Shown here piece by piece: positions 21,549-32,865 of a DNA stretch of 64,000 bases (position 1 is the first letter of the stretch; each line of letters opens with the position of its first letter). Under the pieces are notes generated by a model. It worked only from the letters and a program-made list of their open reading frames with translations. It was not told the origin of the DNA and did no database searches. Made by a program: the position numbers and the translations under genes. The DNA is from Costus lasius (Eukaryota > Streptophyta > Magnoliopsida > Zingiberales > Costaceae). The DNA lies in NCBI GenBank assembly GCA_027563935.2, contig CM050453.2, positions 90,804,665-90,868,664 of the forward strand, in the 5' to 3' direction.

Positions 21549-22553
21549 CGCTGCGTTTCGGAGAAGGAAAATAAATAAGAAGGGAAAAGAAACAACAATA
21601 GAAAGGAAATAGAGAGGAAAGGAAACAATTACTTTCTCTTTTAAGCCTTCTGTTTCGATGGAAGGAAAGAAAAGATTTGACCAGTCAACTAAGTCAAAAT
21701 CAACTCAAATTAACCTAAATTAACCAAAACAAGCTCTAATAACATTTATATTTTGATAAACACAAGCTCTAATCAGGTAAGAAATTGAATGCAGGCGTGA
21801 GGCGGCGAGGAAGAGATTACCTGCGGCGGCTTCAGGCTTTCGTTAGGCAAGAGGGCGGCGGCTTCAGGCTTTCGTTAGGCGAGAGGGCGGCGGCTTCAAG
21901 CTTCCGTTTAGGCAAGAGGGTGAGGGTTGAAGCAGGGCTGCAGCTCCAGGCTTCCGTCGAAGACGAGGGCGGCGAGGTCGAAGACGCGAGAGAGCAGCGA
22001 GGTCGAAGCAGGGCGGCGAGGTTGAAGCAGGGGCGGCGAGGCGAGAGGATGAAGACGAGGGTTCGGTCGAAGCAGGGCGGCCAGGCGAGACGCGAGCAGC
22101 AGGTCGAAGACGCCACGCGAGACTCGAGCAGCGCGGCGAGAGGGCGAGGTCGAAGTAGGGTCGAAGCAGGGCGGCCAGGCGAGATGCGAGCACCAGGTCG
22201 AAGACGGCCACGCGAGACTCGAGCAGCGCGGCGAGAGGGCGAGGTCGAAGTAGGGTCGAAGCACGGCGGCCAGGCGAGACGCGAGCAGCAAGTCGAAGAC
22301 GCCACGCGAGACTCGAGCAGTGCGGCGAGATCGGGGCGAGCAGGAGTGTTTTTTTGGAGTGAGGCGAGAGAATGGAAATCGTTTCCGTCTCTTTTGGAGG
22401 GGACGTTTTTGGAGAGAAAGGAAAGGAAATTATTTCTTTCCTCTGTGTATTTCTCTTCTCTGTATATTTCTCTTCTCTGAAACCAAGGAAATGGAAGGGA
22501 AGAAACCTATTTCTTTCCTTTCCCTCCTTATTTCCCTTTTCCGAAACAGACCA
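21549..22553. mobile_element. MITE-like DNA element, 1005 bp, TTA target duplication
   Basis: Imperfect terminal inverted repeats face each other: left CGCTGCGTTTCGGAGAAGG, right end reading inward TGGTCTGTTTCGGAAAAGG. TTA flanks both ends (21546-21548 and 22554-22556). A TTA duplication and a TGTTTCGG-like end fit PIF/Harbinger-type non-autonomous elements. Purine-rich (GAAAGGAAA) subterminal sequence is mirrored at the other end. There is no transposase; the 231-codon frame 21785-22480 is an Arg/Gly/Ala-rich reading of the internal repeat. It interrupts a copia integrase, so the host sequence supports the ends. Confidence 0.7.
21800..22340. repeat. GC-rich tandem repeats inside the MITE-like element
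   Basis: Two kinds are seen: 'gcggcggcttcaggctttcgttaggc' repeated near 21830-21910, and a unit of about 100 bp containing GGCCAGGCGAGACGCGAGCA and GAGACTCGAGCAGCGCGGCG repeated between about 22070 and 22330. The block is far more GC-rich than the element ends. Confidence 0.75.
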
Positions 22554-22760
22554 TTAGTGTTATAAATTCCTATGCTAAAATTGATTCTCTTTAGTTTACC
22601 AATTAGAAAATACTTAAGAAGGTCCAACTTTGATGTGATTTTCCTAGAAAGAAAATCTCTCTTTCTTAATAGGAATAGGGTGGTGATTTAGCAGGTACCC
22701 ATCTCATTTAATTAGTAATTAGGTACCTACTAAATAAGTTCAATTTAGATAGTATATATC

Positions 22761-23135
22761 CGATATCCATTACCAAAACTTGATTATAGAGGCAACTCAA
22801 TTATATCGTATTCTCATCATTAAACTTAGCTGAAGGATTAACTGAACTACCATCCACAAGTTTCTTTTTATTCATTTTTCTCCGATTTATGGAATTTTCT
22901 CCGCCTGCCGTGAAACATGAGAAGATAATACTGTTCCTCTGTTCATGCTCACCGCAAGCGTCCGCAGACATCGTTATTTCGATCGTCAACGCTTTCGTTT
23001 CTCTAGTTTGAAGAAGTTGCACAAGACATTAATGGTGATGTTGATCGCCTAGGCAACCCGTTGCAGCCATGAGAGGACAATTTAAGCATCCCGACCAAAG
23101 CAGGCAACGAAACTAGAAGCACAACCAGCATCGCC
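22761..23135 (+). other. Upstream region of the P450 gene
   Basis: No other gene is present. The sequence becomes less A/T-rich from about 22900 and probably holds the promoter and 5' UTR. No convincing TATA box is assigned. Confidence 0.4.
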
Positions 23136-25058
23136 ATGGCTCCTCCAGTCCCCCCATCTGATGTCGTCACGGGCTTTCCCATCTTCATCTTCTACACCCT
23201 CTGCGCAGCCTTGGCAGGGACACTCATCTGTGTCGTCGGATCCATCGTCTGCAACTTTGCCTTCTATGTCAAGGAGCGCATCCATGCCTCCGGCAGACCT
23301 CCCGTAGCCGGCAGTTTATTCCACCTGTTTCTCTACTTCGACACCATCTTCGACTTCCAGACCGTCGTCGCACGCCGGCACAAGACCTTCCGCTTTATCT
23401 TTCCCATCTTCCACAGCGAGATATACACCAGCGATCCGGCCAACATCGAGCACATACTCAAGTTCAACTTCTACAAATACCCCAAGGTCACTTGTATTCC
23501 TTCTTTTACTAACTCAAATCTGTAGCTAATCGATGAATAAACCACGAGCACAGAATAATCTAGGGTTTCAGCGACTAACAATCTCCAGGGGGATTTCAAC
23601 CATAACATCATGAGGGACCTATTCGGGGACGGGATCTTCGCAGTTGATGGCAACAAGTGGCGTCACCAGAGGAAGCTCGCAAGCTTCGAATTCTCCACCA
23701 GAGTCCTCCGTGAATTTAGTGGCCGTGTGTTCAGAGATAACGCTGGGAAAGTAGCGGGGAAGATCTCAGATGCGGCGGACACTGCGAAGCCAGTCGTCAT
23801 CCAAGATATTCTAATGAACTCAACCATGGATTCCATGTTTAAGATCGGGTTCGGCGTCGAGCTCGACATCCTCGCCAGTTCCGATGGCCTAGCAACTCGT
23901 TTTAGGAAAGCCTTCGATGATGCCAACGCACTGGTGTTTCACCGATATCTCGACCTGTTCTGGCCAATCAAGCGGCAACTCAACATTGGATCAGAGGCTG
24001 AGCTCAAGAGGAACATCAAAGTTATCGACAAGTTCGTGTTTCAGCTTATTCAACTCAAGAGGGAGCAGATGACGAAGGGGGAAGAACAGGTAAATTAGTC
24101 TTTCTCTGTTTTGTACACTATCCTTTGAGATTCACATTATTAAAAAAAAATTGTGCAGAAAACAAAAGGGGACATACTGTCTAGATTTATACTAGCAAGT
24201 GAGGAGGAGGCAGACAAGAAGCTCAGTGACCGGTATCTAAGAGATATCATACTTAGTTTCCTAATAGCTGGGAAAGATACGACTGCCACCACGCTCTCCT
24301 GGTTTTTCTATTTGCTCTGCAAGCACCCACTTGTTCAGGAAAAGATTGCTGCTGAGGTGAAGGAGGTGATGAAGATGGAAGGGTGTGACATAGCGGAGTT
24401 TGCTATGGGCTTATCTGATGAAGCAATTGACAAGATGCACTACCTCCAAGCGGCGCTTACTGAGACCCTTAGGCTTTATCCAGCTGTTCCCCTGGTACGT
24501 ATGGGTTATGATGGCCTGCACTTGTTCTTCTTCCTTGATGATTGTTCAGAAATAGTCCAAGTTCAGCGAAATGGTGAGGCTTTGGTAACAGGATGGCAAG
24601 TGTGCAGACGAGGATGATGTTCTACCAGATGGCTTCAAGGTGAACAAGGGAGATGGAGTGAATTATCTCATCTACGCCATGGGGAGAATGACTTATCTTT
24701 GGGGAGAAGATGCTGAGGATTTCCGCCCCGAGAGGTGGCTCCTGAATGGGATTTTTAAGCCTGAAAGCCCGTTTAAATTTGTATCTTTCAACGTAAGCAG
24801 CGGCGTCGCTTAAATTTGTCTTCATTCATACTGGAATTTTAACTCTAAGAATTTTATGTATACCTTCCGTAGGCTGGTCCTCGAATTTGCTTGGGCAAGG
24901 AGTTCGCCTACCTGCAGATGAAGATATTTGCTGCCACAATCCTTCATTTCTTCAAGCTCAAACTCAAGGATGAGGCAAAGATTGCTAGGTACAGGACCAT
25001 GTTCACCCTGCAGATGGCCGAGGACCTTCCTCTGTTAGCATTCCCTCGAGGAGTTTAG
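23136..25058 (+). CDS. Cytochrome P450, CYP704-like, five exons, 524 codons, apparently intact
   Basis: Exons are 23136-23486, 23589-24089, 24159-24494, 24592-24792 and 24873-25058. All introns are GT/AG and all junctions are phase 0. The start ATG sits in GCCATGG. Features in order: N-terminal membrane anchor (about residues 10-40), Pro-rich hinge RPPVAG, I-helix AGKDTT (321-326), ETLR of the K-helix (386-389), FRPERW (440-445) and the heme loop FNAGPRICLG with ligand Cys469. Intron 4 falls inside the heme loop. Similarity to plant CYP704 proteins is recognised by eye. Members of that family hydroxylate fatty acids at the omega end, at the ER membrane with P450 reductase; this gene's substrate is inferred, not shown. 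It is the only complete host gene here. Confidence 0.92.
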
Positions 25059-25203
25059 CATCTTACTTATCACATGGAATTGCTCATGTTCCATTTGATC
25101 TTCCGTGCCAAATATTTTAGGTATCTTGTGTGTTCAGTTTAGAATGGTTATGCAATTAGTTGCTCCTACACTTTATCAAAGTTAATATTAGATATTTCAC
25201 TTG

Positions 25204-25209
25204 AATAAA
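25204..25209 (+). terminator. Possible polyadenylation signal of the P450 gene
   Basis: AATAAA lies 146 bp after the stop codon, in A-rich sequence. A second AATAAA follows at about 25221. Confidence 0.4.
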
Positions 25210-25229
25210 AAAGCACAAGAAATAAAATG

Positions 25230-25929
25230 AGGATCTAGCCCTTTTTTATGGAATGGATAAAAGGCTTAGCGTCTCTCATCAAAGAGACACATTGGGTCTA
25301 ACATACATAAATTGAGAATGAAGTTGACTATGAGCTAGGCAAATTCAAATTAGGTGTAAGTTATAATCAGATTAACGTATTTATAACAATAATTAGTTGG
25401 GTCAATCAAGTTACAAACAAGTTAGCTCGTGTGACCTGTTTATATTATATATATTATATGTATAAATATATGTATACATCTATATATAATACACTATGTT
25501 ATATTTTATACTTATAATACATACTAAGATTTTTTTAAAATATATAATATTTATTTTAATATATTATCTATTTATATATTAAATGGGTGATGTGGGTTGG
25601 GTCTAGTTGACTCATTTATAAATGGTCAGGTTTAGTGGCTCAATTAATAAATAGAAGCATAAACAGATGGTAGATCATGTAGATATAGTCCACTATACGT
25701 GTGTACATACGTGCCCAGCACTATGCGTGTGTGAGTTGCGTGTGCATCATGCGCCGACTCGCAGGTTCGAGGGTTACATTCGTAGACTCGAGCCTAGTCA
25801 ACGCGTGCGTTACACATGTAACGGGTTCGGATCAAGCAAGCACGACTACATTTGAATCGCTTGCAGGTGGGGGTAGTGCTAACGTACTAGGGTTTAATCA
25901 TGACACTGACACAGGTATTAGTGCAGACA
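25230..25929. other. Intergenic sequence with A/T low-complexity tract
   Basis: 25440-25580 is nearly pure A/T with TATATA runs. 25690-25860 is richer in GTGTG and CG steps but shows no recognisable gene. The junction with the copia remnant is not sharp. Confidence 0.4.
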
Positions 25930-26800
25930 TAGTAATTAAATATGATAAAATTAAGATGCAAAATGAGAAATACTTATATACTTTCACATTCTCTAGATCT
26001 GTTGAAGAAATAAAGTTTATGTGTAAGTTCAGAATCCTTAGTTGTTTGTCAGATACTTTATTCAAAACATATTGCAAATTAAATATATCAAAGGATATCT
26101 TTACAACCTTCTAGATACCTAGTATATGGTTGATATAGGTGTGAAGAGATTCACAACTTCTGATTATAATAATTTTAAAATGTCTCATAATATCCTTATC
26201 TTTGAACAAATCAATAAATTTCAAAATCTGGTCACTCAACTCCAAGTAGTTGGATCTTCTTTTCATGAATCATTCATCCTCTTTTCTCCTAGACAAGCCT
26301 CAAGTTAATATGTTGGAAGACCTTCCTGCTCCCTCCTCCTCTCTAAGGTTAGTTTCTTGCTTTCCCACTATTAATCTAGCTTACCATGATTCTGATTGGT
26401 GGCAAACACCGGTGCTAACGTACATGTATGTTCTAACCATTAATGGTTTACTTCTTACTAGGACACATGAAGAAGAAATGTAACAATAGGGAATGGTTAT
26501 ACTGCTTCTATTCTTAGACATAGAAAACTTACCTTAAAGTTCACTTTTAGAAAATCTATTATTTTAAATAATGTATTTCATGTTCCAGAGATCCATAGGA
26601 ATCTTATTAGTTGATCTTGCTTAGTTCATACTAGTTTTACAATTGTCCTTGACGCCAATAAAAATATAATCTCCAATGGAGATTATTTCATTGGAAAGGG
26701 ATTCACTTCTCTTGGTTTATTTAAACTAAACATTGTTCCTTTGAATATCAATGAATTATTTTCTTCTACTTTATTTAATGTTGAAACCTATGATGATTAG
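25930..26800 (+). pseudogene. Ty1/copia gag and protease-end remnant (left part of a split element)
   Basis: Translated pieces match the copia gag (UBN2 type): SCLSDTLFKTYCKLNISKDI, then FKMSHNI and INKFQNLVTQLQVVGSSF near 26200-26260. A degraded knuckle, GHMKKKCNN, lies near 26463. The protease-to-integrase linker follows, with NNVFHVPEIHRNLIS near 26570-26610. Stops and shifts are common. The element continues at 29815 after an insertion. Confidence 0.7.
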
Positions 26801-26970
26801 TGTCACGCCCTTTTTCCTTACGCCCCTCCACGTCAGCCCAACGGCACCAACACTCGTGTCGAAATTGAAATCTCGCCGACGTCGCTCTAATTTCGTTCCC
26901 AAACTTATTTAAACCAAGTCAAAATCAAACTTTTGGCCTCGTTGCCAATGCCTCAGCACATTCGTCTCTA

Positions 26971-27806
26971 CGGCGTCGTCTCCACGCTACCTCAAACGCG
27001 TTCATTTTGCTTTGCCAGAGAAGGAAGGGGTAGAGAGGTTCTCGGCGTGTGGCAGGGAGAGGCCTCGCCACCTCCTCCCTCAGCCCTCTTCACAGCCGGA
27101 AGCCTACTACTGATGGATCGTCGTCAACGATGGCGAAGGAGAAGAGTTCGTTGCCATTGGAAATCAGAATAGAGAAGAAGCTTGCCGGAGAAGAAGATCA
27201 CGTAGGGAAAATCCACTCTATTGCTCTTCAATACGAGTTTACAAAAACCCTCCTCTCCTCTCATAATCCGATCGTCGGATTCTCTCTCTCGTCGGCGGCA
27301 CCTCTGCCACTGACTGCTCTGCACGCTTTCTCTCGCAGGTGTCTCTTTATTCTCCTGCTTTCCGGGTTTCCTCTCTGGCTCCTGTCCCAGGATCTCTATC
27401 TATATCTCCCTCTGGTTCTTCTACTCTAGGAAGAGCGACGCTCGTCGTCGCCAGGACCTCTCCCTTTCATCTGCTCCTCGGACAAATTTATAGGGCAGAG
27501 GTGTCGCTCACCTCTGGCTCTGGATTCGGTCGCCAACGTCACCTGATCCCCACGCGCCACCTCCAGACTTCGTCGCCGCTTCTCTGCGCGTCCGAGGAAG
27601 TCGCCAAAGGAAGCGTTCCGCATCTCCTCGACGAAGCCGCGTCCTTCGCCGAGGAAACCGCCTGCCTTGCATCATCTGCCTCCGCGTTGACTGCTTCTTC
27701 CTCCGAGGATGCCGCTCGCCTCGCGTTGTCTGCTGTGTTGCTGAAGCCTTCGAAGACAGCCGCTGAAGACGGCGATGTCGCGGCTCTCTGGTCAAAATTG
27801 GAAAGC
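26971..27806 (+). repeat. Direct repeat 1 (LTR-like)
   Basis: About 836 bp, GC-rich, collinear with 28883-29726 and broken from it by substitutions and small indels. Open frames on both strands here are overlapping shadows. Confidence 0.7.
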
Positions 27807-27814
27807 ATCATGAT

Positions 27815-28249
27815 TTGGAATCGTGCCAGGCAATGAAGATGGTCACTCGCAAGGGTGACGCCTTCAGCCTCCTCTTTCATGGGAGCCACTTCACGATGCT
27901 GCTCCCGAACCTTGTGCGCACTACTATTCGCGAGCGGCGAAACTGGCACATGCTTCCAGTAACTGATGAGGACGCTCCAACAGACACGGCACCACCTTCT
28001 CCTTCCTTCCGCACCTTCAGGCATGCTGAGCCATCTGCTTCAACGTCTACTGCGAACGCCTATGCCAACATAGAGGGCTACCTCAAGGCGATTTGCGAGG
28101 ACCAGCATGAGCCACGCCTCGAGATGCAGGATGTTCTTCAGCGCCTAAAGGATATAGAGGAGGAGCAGTCCCGCCAGGGTCGGTTGCAGGCCGAGAACAC
28201 CAGAGATATTCAGGAGATGCTGCGGCAAATGAACACTCATCGATGGTGA
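27815..28249 (+). CDS. Unrecognised 144-codon ORF between the direct repeats
   Basis: I do not recognise this product. The N-terminal half is mixed, with hydrophobic patches (FSLLFHGSHF, MLLPNL). The middle is Pro/Ser/Thr-rich. The C-terminal 60 residues are charged and helical-looking (DVLQRLKDIEEEQSRQGRLQ), suggesting a coiled coil. Similar tails occur in plant transposon-associated proteins, but this resemblance is weak. It lies where an internal region would be in a small LTR element, directly after repeat 1. Confidence 0.4.
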   Translation: MESCQAMKMVTRKGDAFSLLFHGSHFTMLLPNLVRTTIRERRNWHMLPVTDEDAPTDTAPPSPSFRTFRHAEPSASTSTANAYANIEGYLKAICEDQHEPRLEMQDVLQRLKDIEEEQSRQGRLQAENTRDIQEMLRQMNTHRW

Positions 28250-28882
28250 TCTTGCTTTATCTTTAGTAAGTTGCTATGCTATCTTGTACTTTTGAGCTGC
28301 ATAGGAGACTATGCAGTTCTTTGCCGTGGGTAGAGGGTTTCCCTCTTTGTTTGTGTTCGTCATGCTACATCTTGTTATCTTCTACTTGTTGTACTTTTAG
28401 TTGACTTTGTTGGTTTATTTGCATAGCACTGAGTTTCTATGATGTTTATTCATGTTCATGTCATGCTTATGCTATTTTACCTTTGATGACTGCAAAGAAC
28501 TAAGTCTGTGATTGTGTCCCTTCTACTTGTCCTCAGTTCTTACACTACTCTGAATCATAATGATAATATGAATGATATGTGTGTCTTGAGTTCAATGAAT
28601 GAAATTCTTATTATGACTACTTTTATGCTTATAGTTCGAGGTTTTAGAATGTTATTGAGTATGCTTTACTGTGGTTTGCACGATGTTTTAGTGGTTGATC
28701 CCCATCTTCTGAATTACTTCTTACATGACATTATGTTTTGACAATTCATGTTTATCTACTCCTTGTTGACAGCTTTTCAAGTTGAACTGTTGCATTCAAA
28801 AACAAGGGAGACAAAAAGGGGCAGTGGTACCAAAGTGAAGATGAATCCAAAGGTTTCATCTAACTTGGCACTATCCTCTTTG

Positions 28883-29726
28883 CGGTGTCGTCTCCACGCT
28901 GCCTCGAACGCATGCTGCGTTCGTTTTTCTTCGCCAAAGAAGAAAGGGGCGGACAGGTTCTCGGCATGCTGCAGGGAGAGGCCTCGTCGCCTCCTCCCTC
29001 AGCCCCCTTTGTAGCCAGAAGCCTGCTGCTGATGGATCGTCATCGACGATGGTGAAGGAGAAGAGCTCGTCGCCGCTAGAAATCAGAACATAGAAGAAGC
29101 TTGCCGAAGAAGAAGATCACGGAAGGGAAAATCCACTCTATTGCTCTTCAATATGAGTTTACAAAACCCTCCTCTCCTCCCAGAATCCGCTCATCGGATT
29201 CTCTCTCTCATCGGCAGCACCTCTGCTGCCGACTGCTCTCCACGCTTACTATCGCAGGTGTCTCTTTGTTCTCCTGCTCTCAGGGTTTCCTCTCTAGCTC
29301 CTCTCCGAGGATCTCCCTCTGGTTCTTCCACTCTAGGAAGAGCGACGCTCGTCGTTGCCAGGAGCTCTCCCCTTTCGTCTGCTCCTCGGACAAATTTATA
29401 GGGCAATGGCGTCGCTCACCTCTGCCGCTGGATTCGGTCACCAATGTCACCCGATCCGCACGCGCCGCCTCCAGACTTTGTCGTCATCTCTCTGCACGTC
29501 CGGGGAAGTCGCCAAAGGAAGTCTTTGGCGTCTCCTCGTCAAAGCCGTGTCCTTCGCCGAGGAAGCAACCTGCCTTGCGTCACTTGCCTCTGCGTCAACT
29601 GTTTCTTCCTCTGAGGATGCCGCGGAGATCGCCGCTCGCCTTGCGTTGTCTACTGCGTCGCTGAAGCCTTCGAAGACTGCCACTGAAGACGGCGATGTTG
29701 TGGCTCTCTGGTCAAAATCGGAAAGT
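28883..29726 (+). repeat. Direct repeat 2 (LTR-like)
   Basis: Second copy of the 0.84-kb repeat. It is followed by about 80 bp (29727-29810) not present after repeat 1. Confidence 0.7.
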
Positions 29727-29810
29727 GTCCTTATTTTAACCCAAATCTGGGCTCCTCTCTCGCCGTTGTAGCATGGGCTTGGGCTGTGGCCCAGCCCTGC
29801 TTTGTTGAGC

Positions 29811-30607
29811 CTAGTCCGAATAATTTCGAGCATCATAATTGGCATAGTATACTAGGACATTTAAACTTTAAATACATATCTAGGATGGATCATCAAGAAC
29901 TAATCCCTATAACTATATCAAAAATGAAAACTGTCAGATCTGTTCTCAAGCTAAACATCCTAGGAAACCTTTTAAATATATACCTCATAGGGACTCTGAT
30001 CTTCTTGAACTTATCCACTTAGATGTTTGTGACTCTTGTAGAGTTCCAACTAGGAGTGATAGCAAATACTTTTTCACCATCATATATAATTCTTCTAAAT
30101 TTTGTTACACCTATCTTTTGAAGTCCAAAGATGAAGTTCTACCTCAATTCAAAATCTATAAAGCTGAAGTAGAAAACTAATTAAATAAAAAGGTTAAAAT
30201 CATTAGATCTGATAGCGGTGGGGAATATACCTCTAATAAATTTACCTAGTTCTGTTAAGAATACGGGATAATTCATCAGGTTACTGCCCTTTACTCTCCT
30301 CAGTCTAATGGAGTGACTGAAAGGAAAAACATAACTTGCTATCCTTAAAGTTTGTTTCATTCAAAATAGAGTTCCTTATAAGAATACTCCTTACACTCTT
30401 AGATCATTGAAAACCCTATGATACTTTCCTAACCATTCCCTTGATTGGTCTTTCTTTAGCAAGTTTGTATGTGGGATGGCTCCGTAGAGTTATCTCTCAA
30501 TAAATCTTTGATAGTAGTTAATGAATTTGAGGAAGGATCTTAGCTCCATATCCTTATTTGGCACTAACCATTTAACGATGGTTTGGATTTTATCATTATC
30601 CATGTGA
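29811..30607 (+). pseudogene. Ty1/copia pre-integrase and integrase remnant (middle part of the split element)
   Basis: The frame resumes with HHNWHSILGHLNFKYIS, the copia GAG-pre-integrase block, then CQICSQAKHPRKPF. The integrase core follows, with LIHLDVCDS, IIRSDSGGEYTSNKF and YSPQSNGVTERKN near 30300, so the catalytic D, D and E positions are present. Stop codons occur within the core. The sequence is interrupted again at 30613 by a gypsy element. Confidence 0.75.
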
Positions 30608-30612
30608 TCTAG

Positions 30613-32320
30613 TGTTAGGCCTTTGGGCTAGAAATTAGCCGCGGCCCAAATTTCCAGCCCGATTCCGTCGGCCCAGCCCAGTTTTCCTTTGCCAATCGGG
30701 TTGGCGGGTGAGGAATCGGATCGGGCGTTGCTCGGATCCGAAATCACCCAACGGGCGATTCACATCACTTGCTTTGGATGCTAGCACGGCGTGGGTCGAC
30801 GTGACGGGACGTGGCTCGGTTTGCGTGCAGACGTGGAGGCGAAAGAAAAAATGAGGCTTCGTCCTCGTTCGGGGTTAGCGAGCTTTTGGAACGAAAAAGC
30901 TCACCATCGTCCGCTCTCGACCTCCCTCTCCTCTCCGGCTGACTCCGGCCAGCACAACGTCGTCGGATGTCTTTCGCCAAGCTCCGCAATGCTACCGGTG
31001 GTGTGGGTGGGTGGATCGGTTAGCGTGGAGCTCTCCGTCCTCTTCTTCCTCTTCGCCGTCGTCGCCTTCATCTCTTTCACGTCCATTGTTGCTGCAGCTG
31101 CTACCGTTGACCGGACCGCCTCGGAAGGCTTGGCTGCAACCTCTTCACCGAAAAGAAGGAGCCAGCGGCCTAAGTGATCGCCGAGCTATCCTTCTACCTC
31201 CTTCCTTTGTTTCCGTCGATTTTCTGGTCCTGTGTAGTGGCCATGTCCACCGGTCGAGCTCGCGGCTCCCGGCGTTTTCTCCTCTGTTCCCCGTCGACAT
31301 CCTTCCCTGTCTGAACGCTGGCCACCTGTGTGCGTGAAGTTTCGGCTTCGGACCTGCCTGAGTGCGGACACGATCTCCTGCTCGCCGAACGAGCTCTCTC
31401 CGCCTGCGCGCGGAGCTCCCTCGTATTCCCTCACCGCCTGTGTGTGGTCTTCCACTCTCCCTCCCTCTGGTCGCCCATGGACGAGAGTCACGTCTGCCTC
31501 TTCTTTGCCGACAAGGGAGAACGGAAGGCGGCACCTTCTCCGCCAACGGAGGAACAGCTTGGAGGTCGTCACTTTCGTCGACAACGGGTAAGCGAGAAGG
31601 AGCATCCAGACCTCCTTCCCATCGGCCACCGGACGCCAGCGTTCCCTCTGTGAGGATGTGCAGCGGGGAGGCTAGTTCCCCCCCCCCCCCTTCCCAACTT
31701 CCCTTCTTAGTCGGGCTCGCCCAAGTGCGAGCGTTGTCTCCTTAGTTCCGGCCATCACCGGCTTGTGTGGTCGCCTTCGCGCGAACCTTCCCTGCAGCCG
31801 TTATCGCCTACGTGCGAGAGGCACGAGTCCGGGGTTCCTTCGTCCCCTACGTGGGACGTCACCAATGAAGTGTTGTCCGGCCTCTTCGCCAGCGTTCGAG
31901 TGAGGAGCCGACTGGATCCGCGAATGTGAGGGTGAGTCCGACTTCCCGTCGGGGAACGTTCGGTTACTCCCCTCGGTTTTCTCTCCGATATCTGTGCGGG
32001 TTCGGAAACTATTGCGGACCCCGTCCGACGCGATCGGATACGGGTGAACCCCTTTTGGGTTCGGGTGAACCCGGTTTGACTCGACAACACCGGTCTTCGG
32101 TGAATCGTCTACGTTGACATGAGCCGTGTTGGAATGGCAACGATCCTTGTTGAGTCCATAGTCAGGCTGGGAGTCGGTTCGAGAAATTGACTCCGCCAGT
32201 CGCGCCCAATCCAGTAGTTTCGACTGTTGTGATACCTGCGTTGACGTAATTGGACTCGAGTCAAGCGTTGACTCACATGGAAATCCACAAAAAAATATTA
32301 CCGTAATTCAGGGCGTGATA
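30613..32320 (+). repeat. 5' LTR of the gypsy element
   Basis: It starts TGTTAGGCC and ends GGGCGTGATA, where the other LTR has GGGCATGACA. Length is 1708 bp. Relative to the 3' LTR it has about 190 bp extra between 31480 and 31690, including a run of 13 C at about 31679. The many open frames here on both strands are GC-rich shadows. Confidence 0.88.
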
Positions 32321-32323
32321 GTA

Positions 32324-32340
32324 TGGTATCAAAGTCGAGG
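32324..32340 (+). promoter_or_regulatory. Primer-binding site (initiator Met tRNA)
   Basis: TGGTATCAAAGTCGAGG begins 3 bp after the 5' LTR; TGGTATCA is the core complementary to initiator Met tRNA. Confidence 0.85.
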
Positions 32341-32409
32341 TTGACTGCACGTTTCAACTAATAAGAGTGTCGTACGTGCATGTTGACTGACCTTCCTGCT
32401 TGTGCACAG

Positions 32410-32865
32410 ATGGCGTCGTCGACAGATAGCAGACTATTGTCTCTCGAGGACATGGTCATGGATGGGGTTTTGGATCCCCGCTTCACGGTGGAGATTATCT
32501 CCACACTACTCATCTCGAACGAGCGTGTCGTAGCTCAGGTGACTCGACACACCAAGGAGCTAGAGGCATCCCAGGCAGAGGTCGCGATGCTAAAGCGCGC
32601 TACGGCGGCTTTGATAGCATCGACCACGGCCGATTCCGGCCAAGAGACCGTCGTGCGACGACCCACATTTTGGCCCACAGCCTACTTGAGCACTCCGGTT
32701 ATTTGGGTCAGGGTACGGGATCGGGCACTGCCTGAACCCGGATCCAACCCCGTTAATCAATGGGGTTTGCGTGCGTCGTGGGAGTGGCGCGAAGACGTGG
32801 GACGCGTCCTGGAGCTTGCCCTTTCGGAGGGGTGTGTTGCTCCACGAAATTTGAGGAAAAGTTAG
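32410..32865 (+). pseudogene. gag: Gag N-terminal fragment
   Basis: The frame begins MASSTDSRLLSLEDMV, with a helical, coiled-coil-like segment (RHTKELEASQAEVAMLKRA) at about residues 48-68 after that Met. It then passes into sequence without the gag core and stops after 152 codons. The deletion leads directly to UTR-type repeats. It is probably not functional. Confidence 0.55.

Larger units (their letters stand above)
20500..22760 (-). pseudogene. Decayed Ty1/copia integrase region, split by a MITE-like element
   Basis: On the minus strand a pre-integrase piece (FLIGKLKRINFS near 22600) is followed, across the insertion at 21549-22553, by DLLGPISIHSKGDTHY and FINTYSRK (near 21520-21430), the start of the copia integrase core. 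Further left is NPKTPKFIITRVVVFDE (near 21210-21160), the conserved block after the core. Stops and frameshifts are frequent and gag, protease and RT are not recognised. Outer limits are approximate. Confidence 0.65.
26801..29810 (+). mobile_element. Non-autonomous LTR-like element with two 0.84-kb direct repeats
   Basis: It interrupts the copia between its protease-end linker and its pre-integrase block. It begins TGTCACGCCC after ATTAG (26796-26800). The right side resumes at CCTAG (29810-29814), so the target duplication is imperfect and the right end eroded. Repeat 1 (26971-27806) and repeat 2 (28883-29726) are clearly the same sequence, for example TCGTCTCCACGCT and GAGCGACGCTCGTCGT in both. 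The 1.08-kb middle holds one open frame. A purine-rich stretch (28801-28825) precedes repeat 2, as a PPT would. Confidence 0.65.

Noticed and set aside
21785..22480. 231-codon open frame and antisense frames of 115-157 codons
   Set aside because: Arg/Gly/Ala-rich readings of a GC-rich tandem repeat, open on both strands, with no domain.
27049..27836. Host genes suggested by ORFs of 126 and 165 codons
   Set aside because: They lie in the 0.84-kb direct repeat; the second repeat copy breaks the same frames and both strands are open.
30791..31745. Several overlapping ORFs of 100-150 codons on both strands
   Set aside because: They are inside an LTR, overlap each other on both strands, and their counterparts in the 3' LTR differ by frameshifts.
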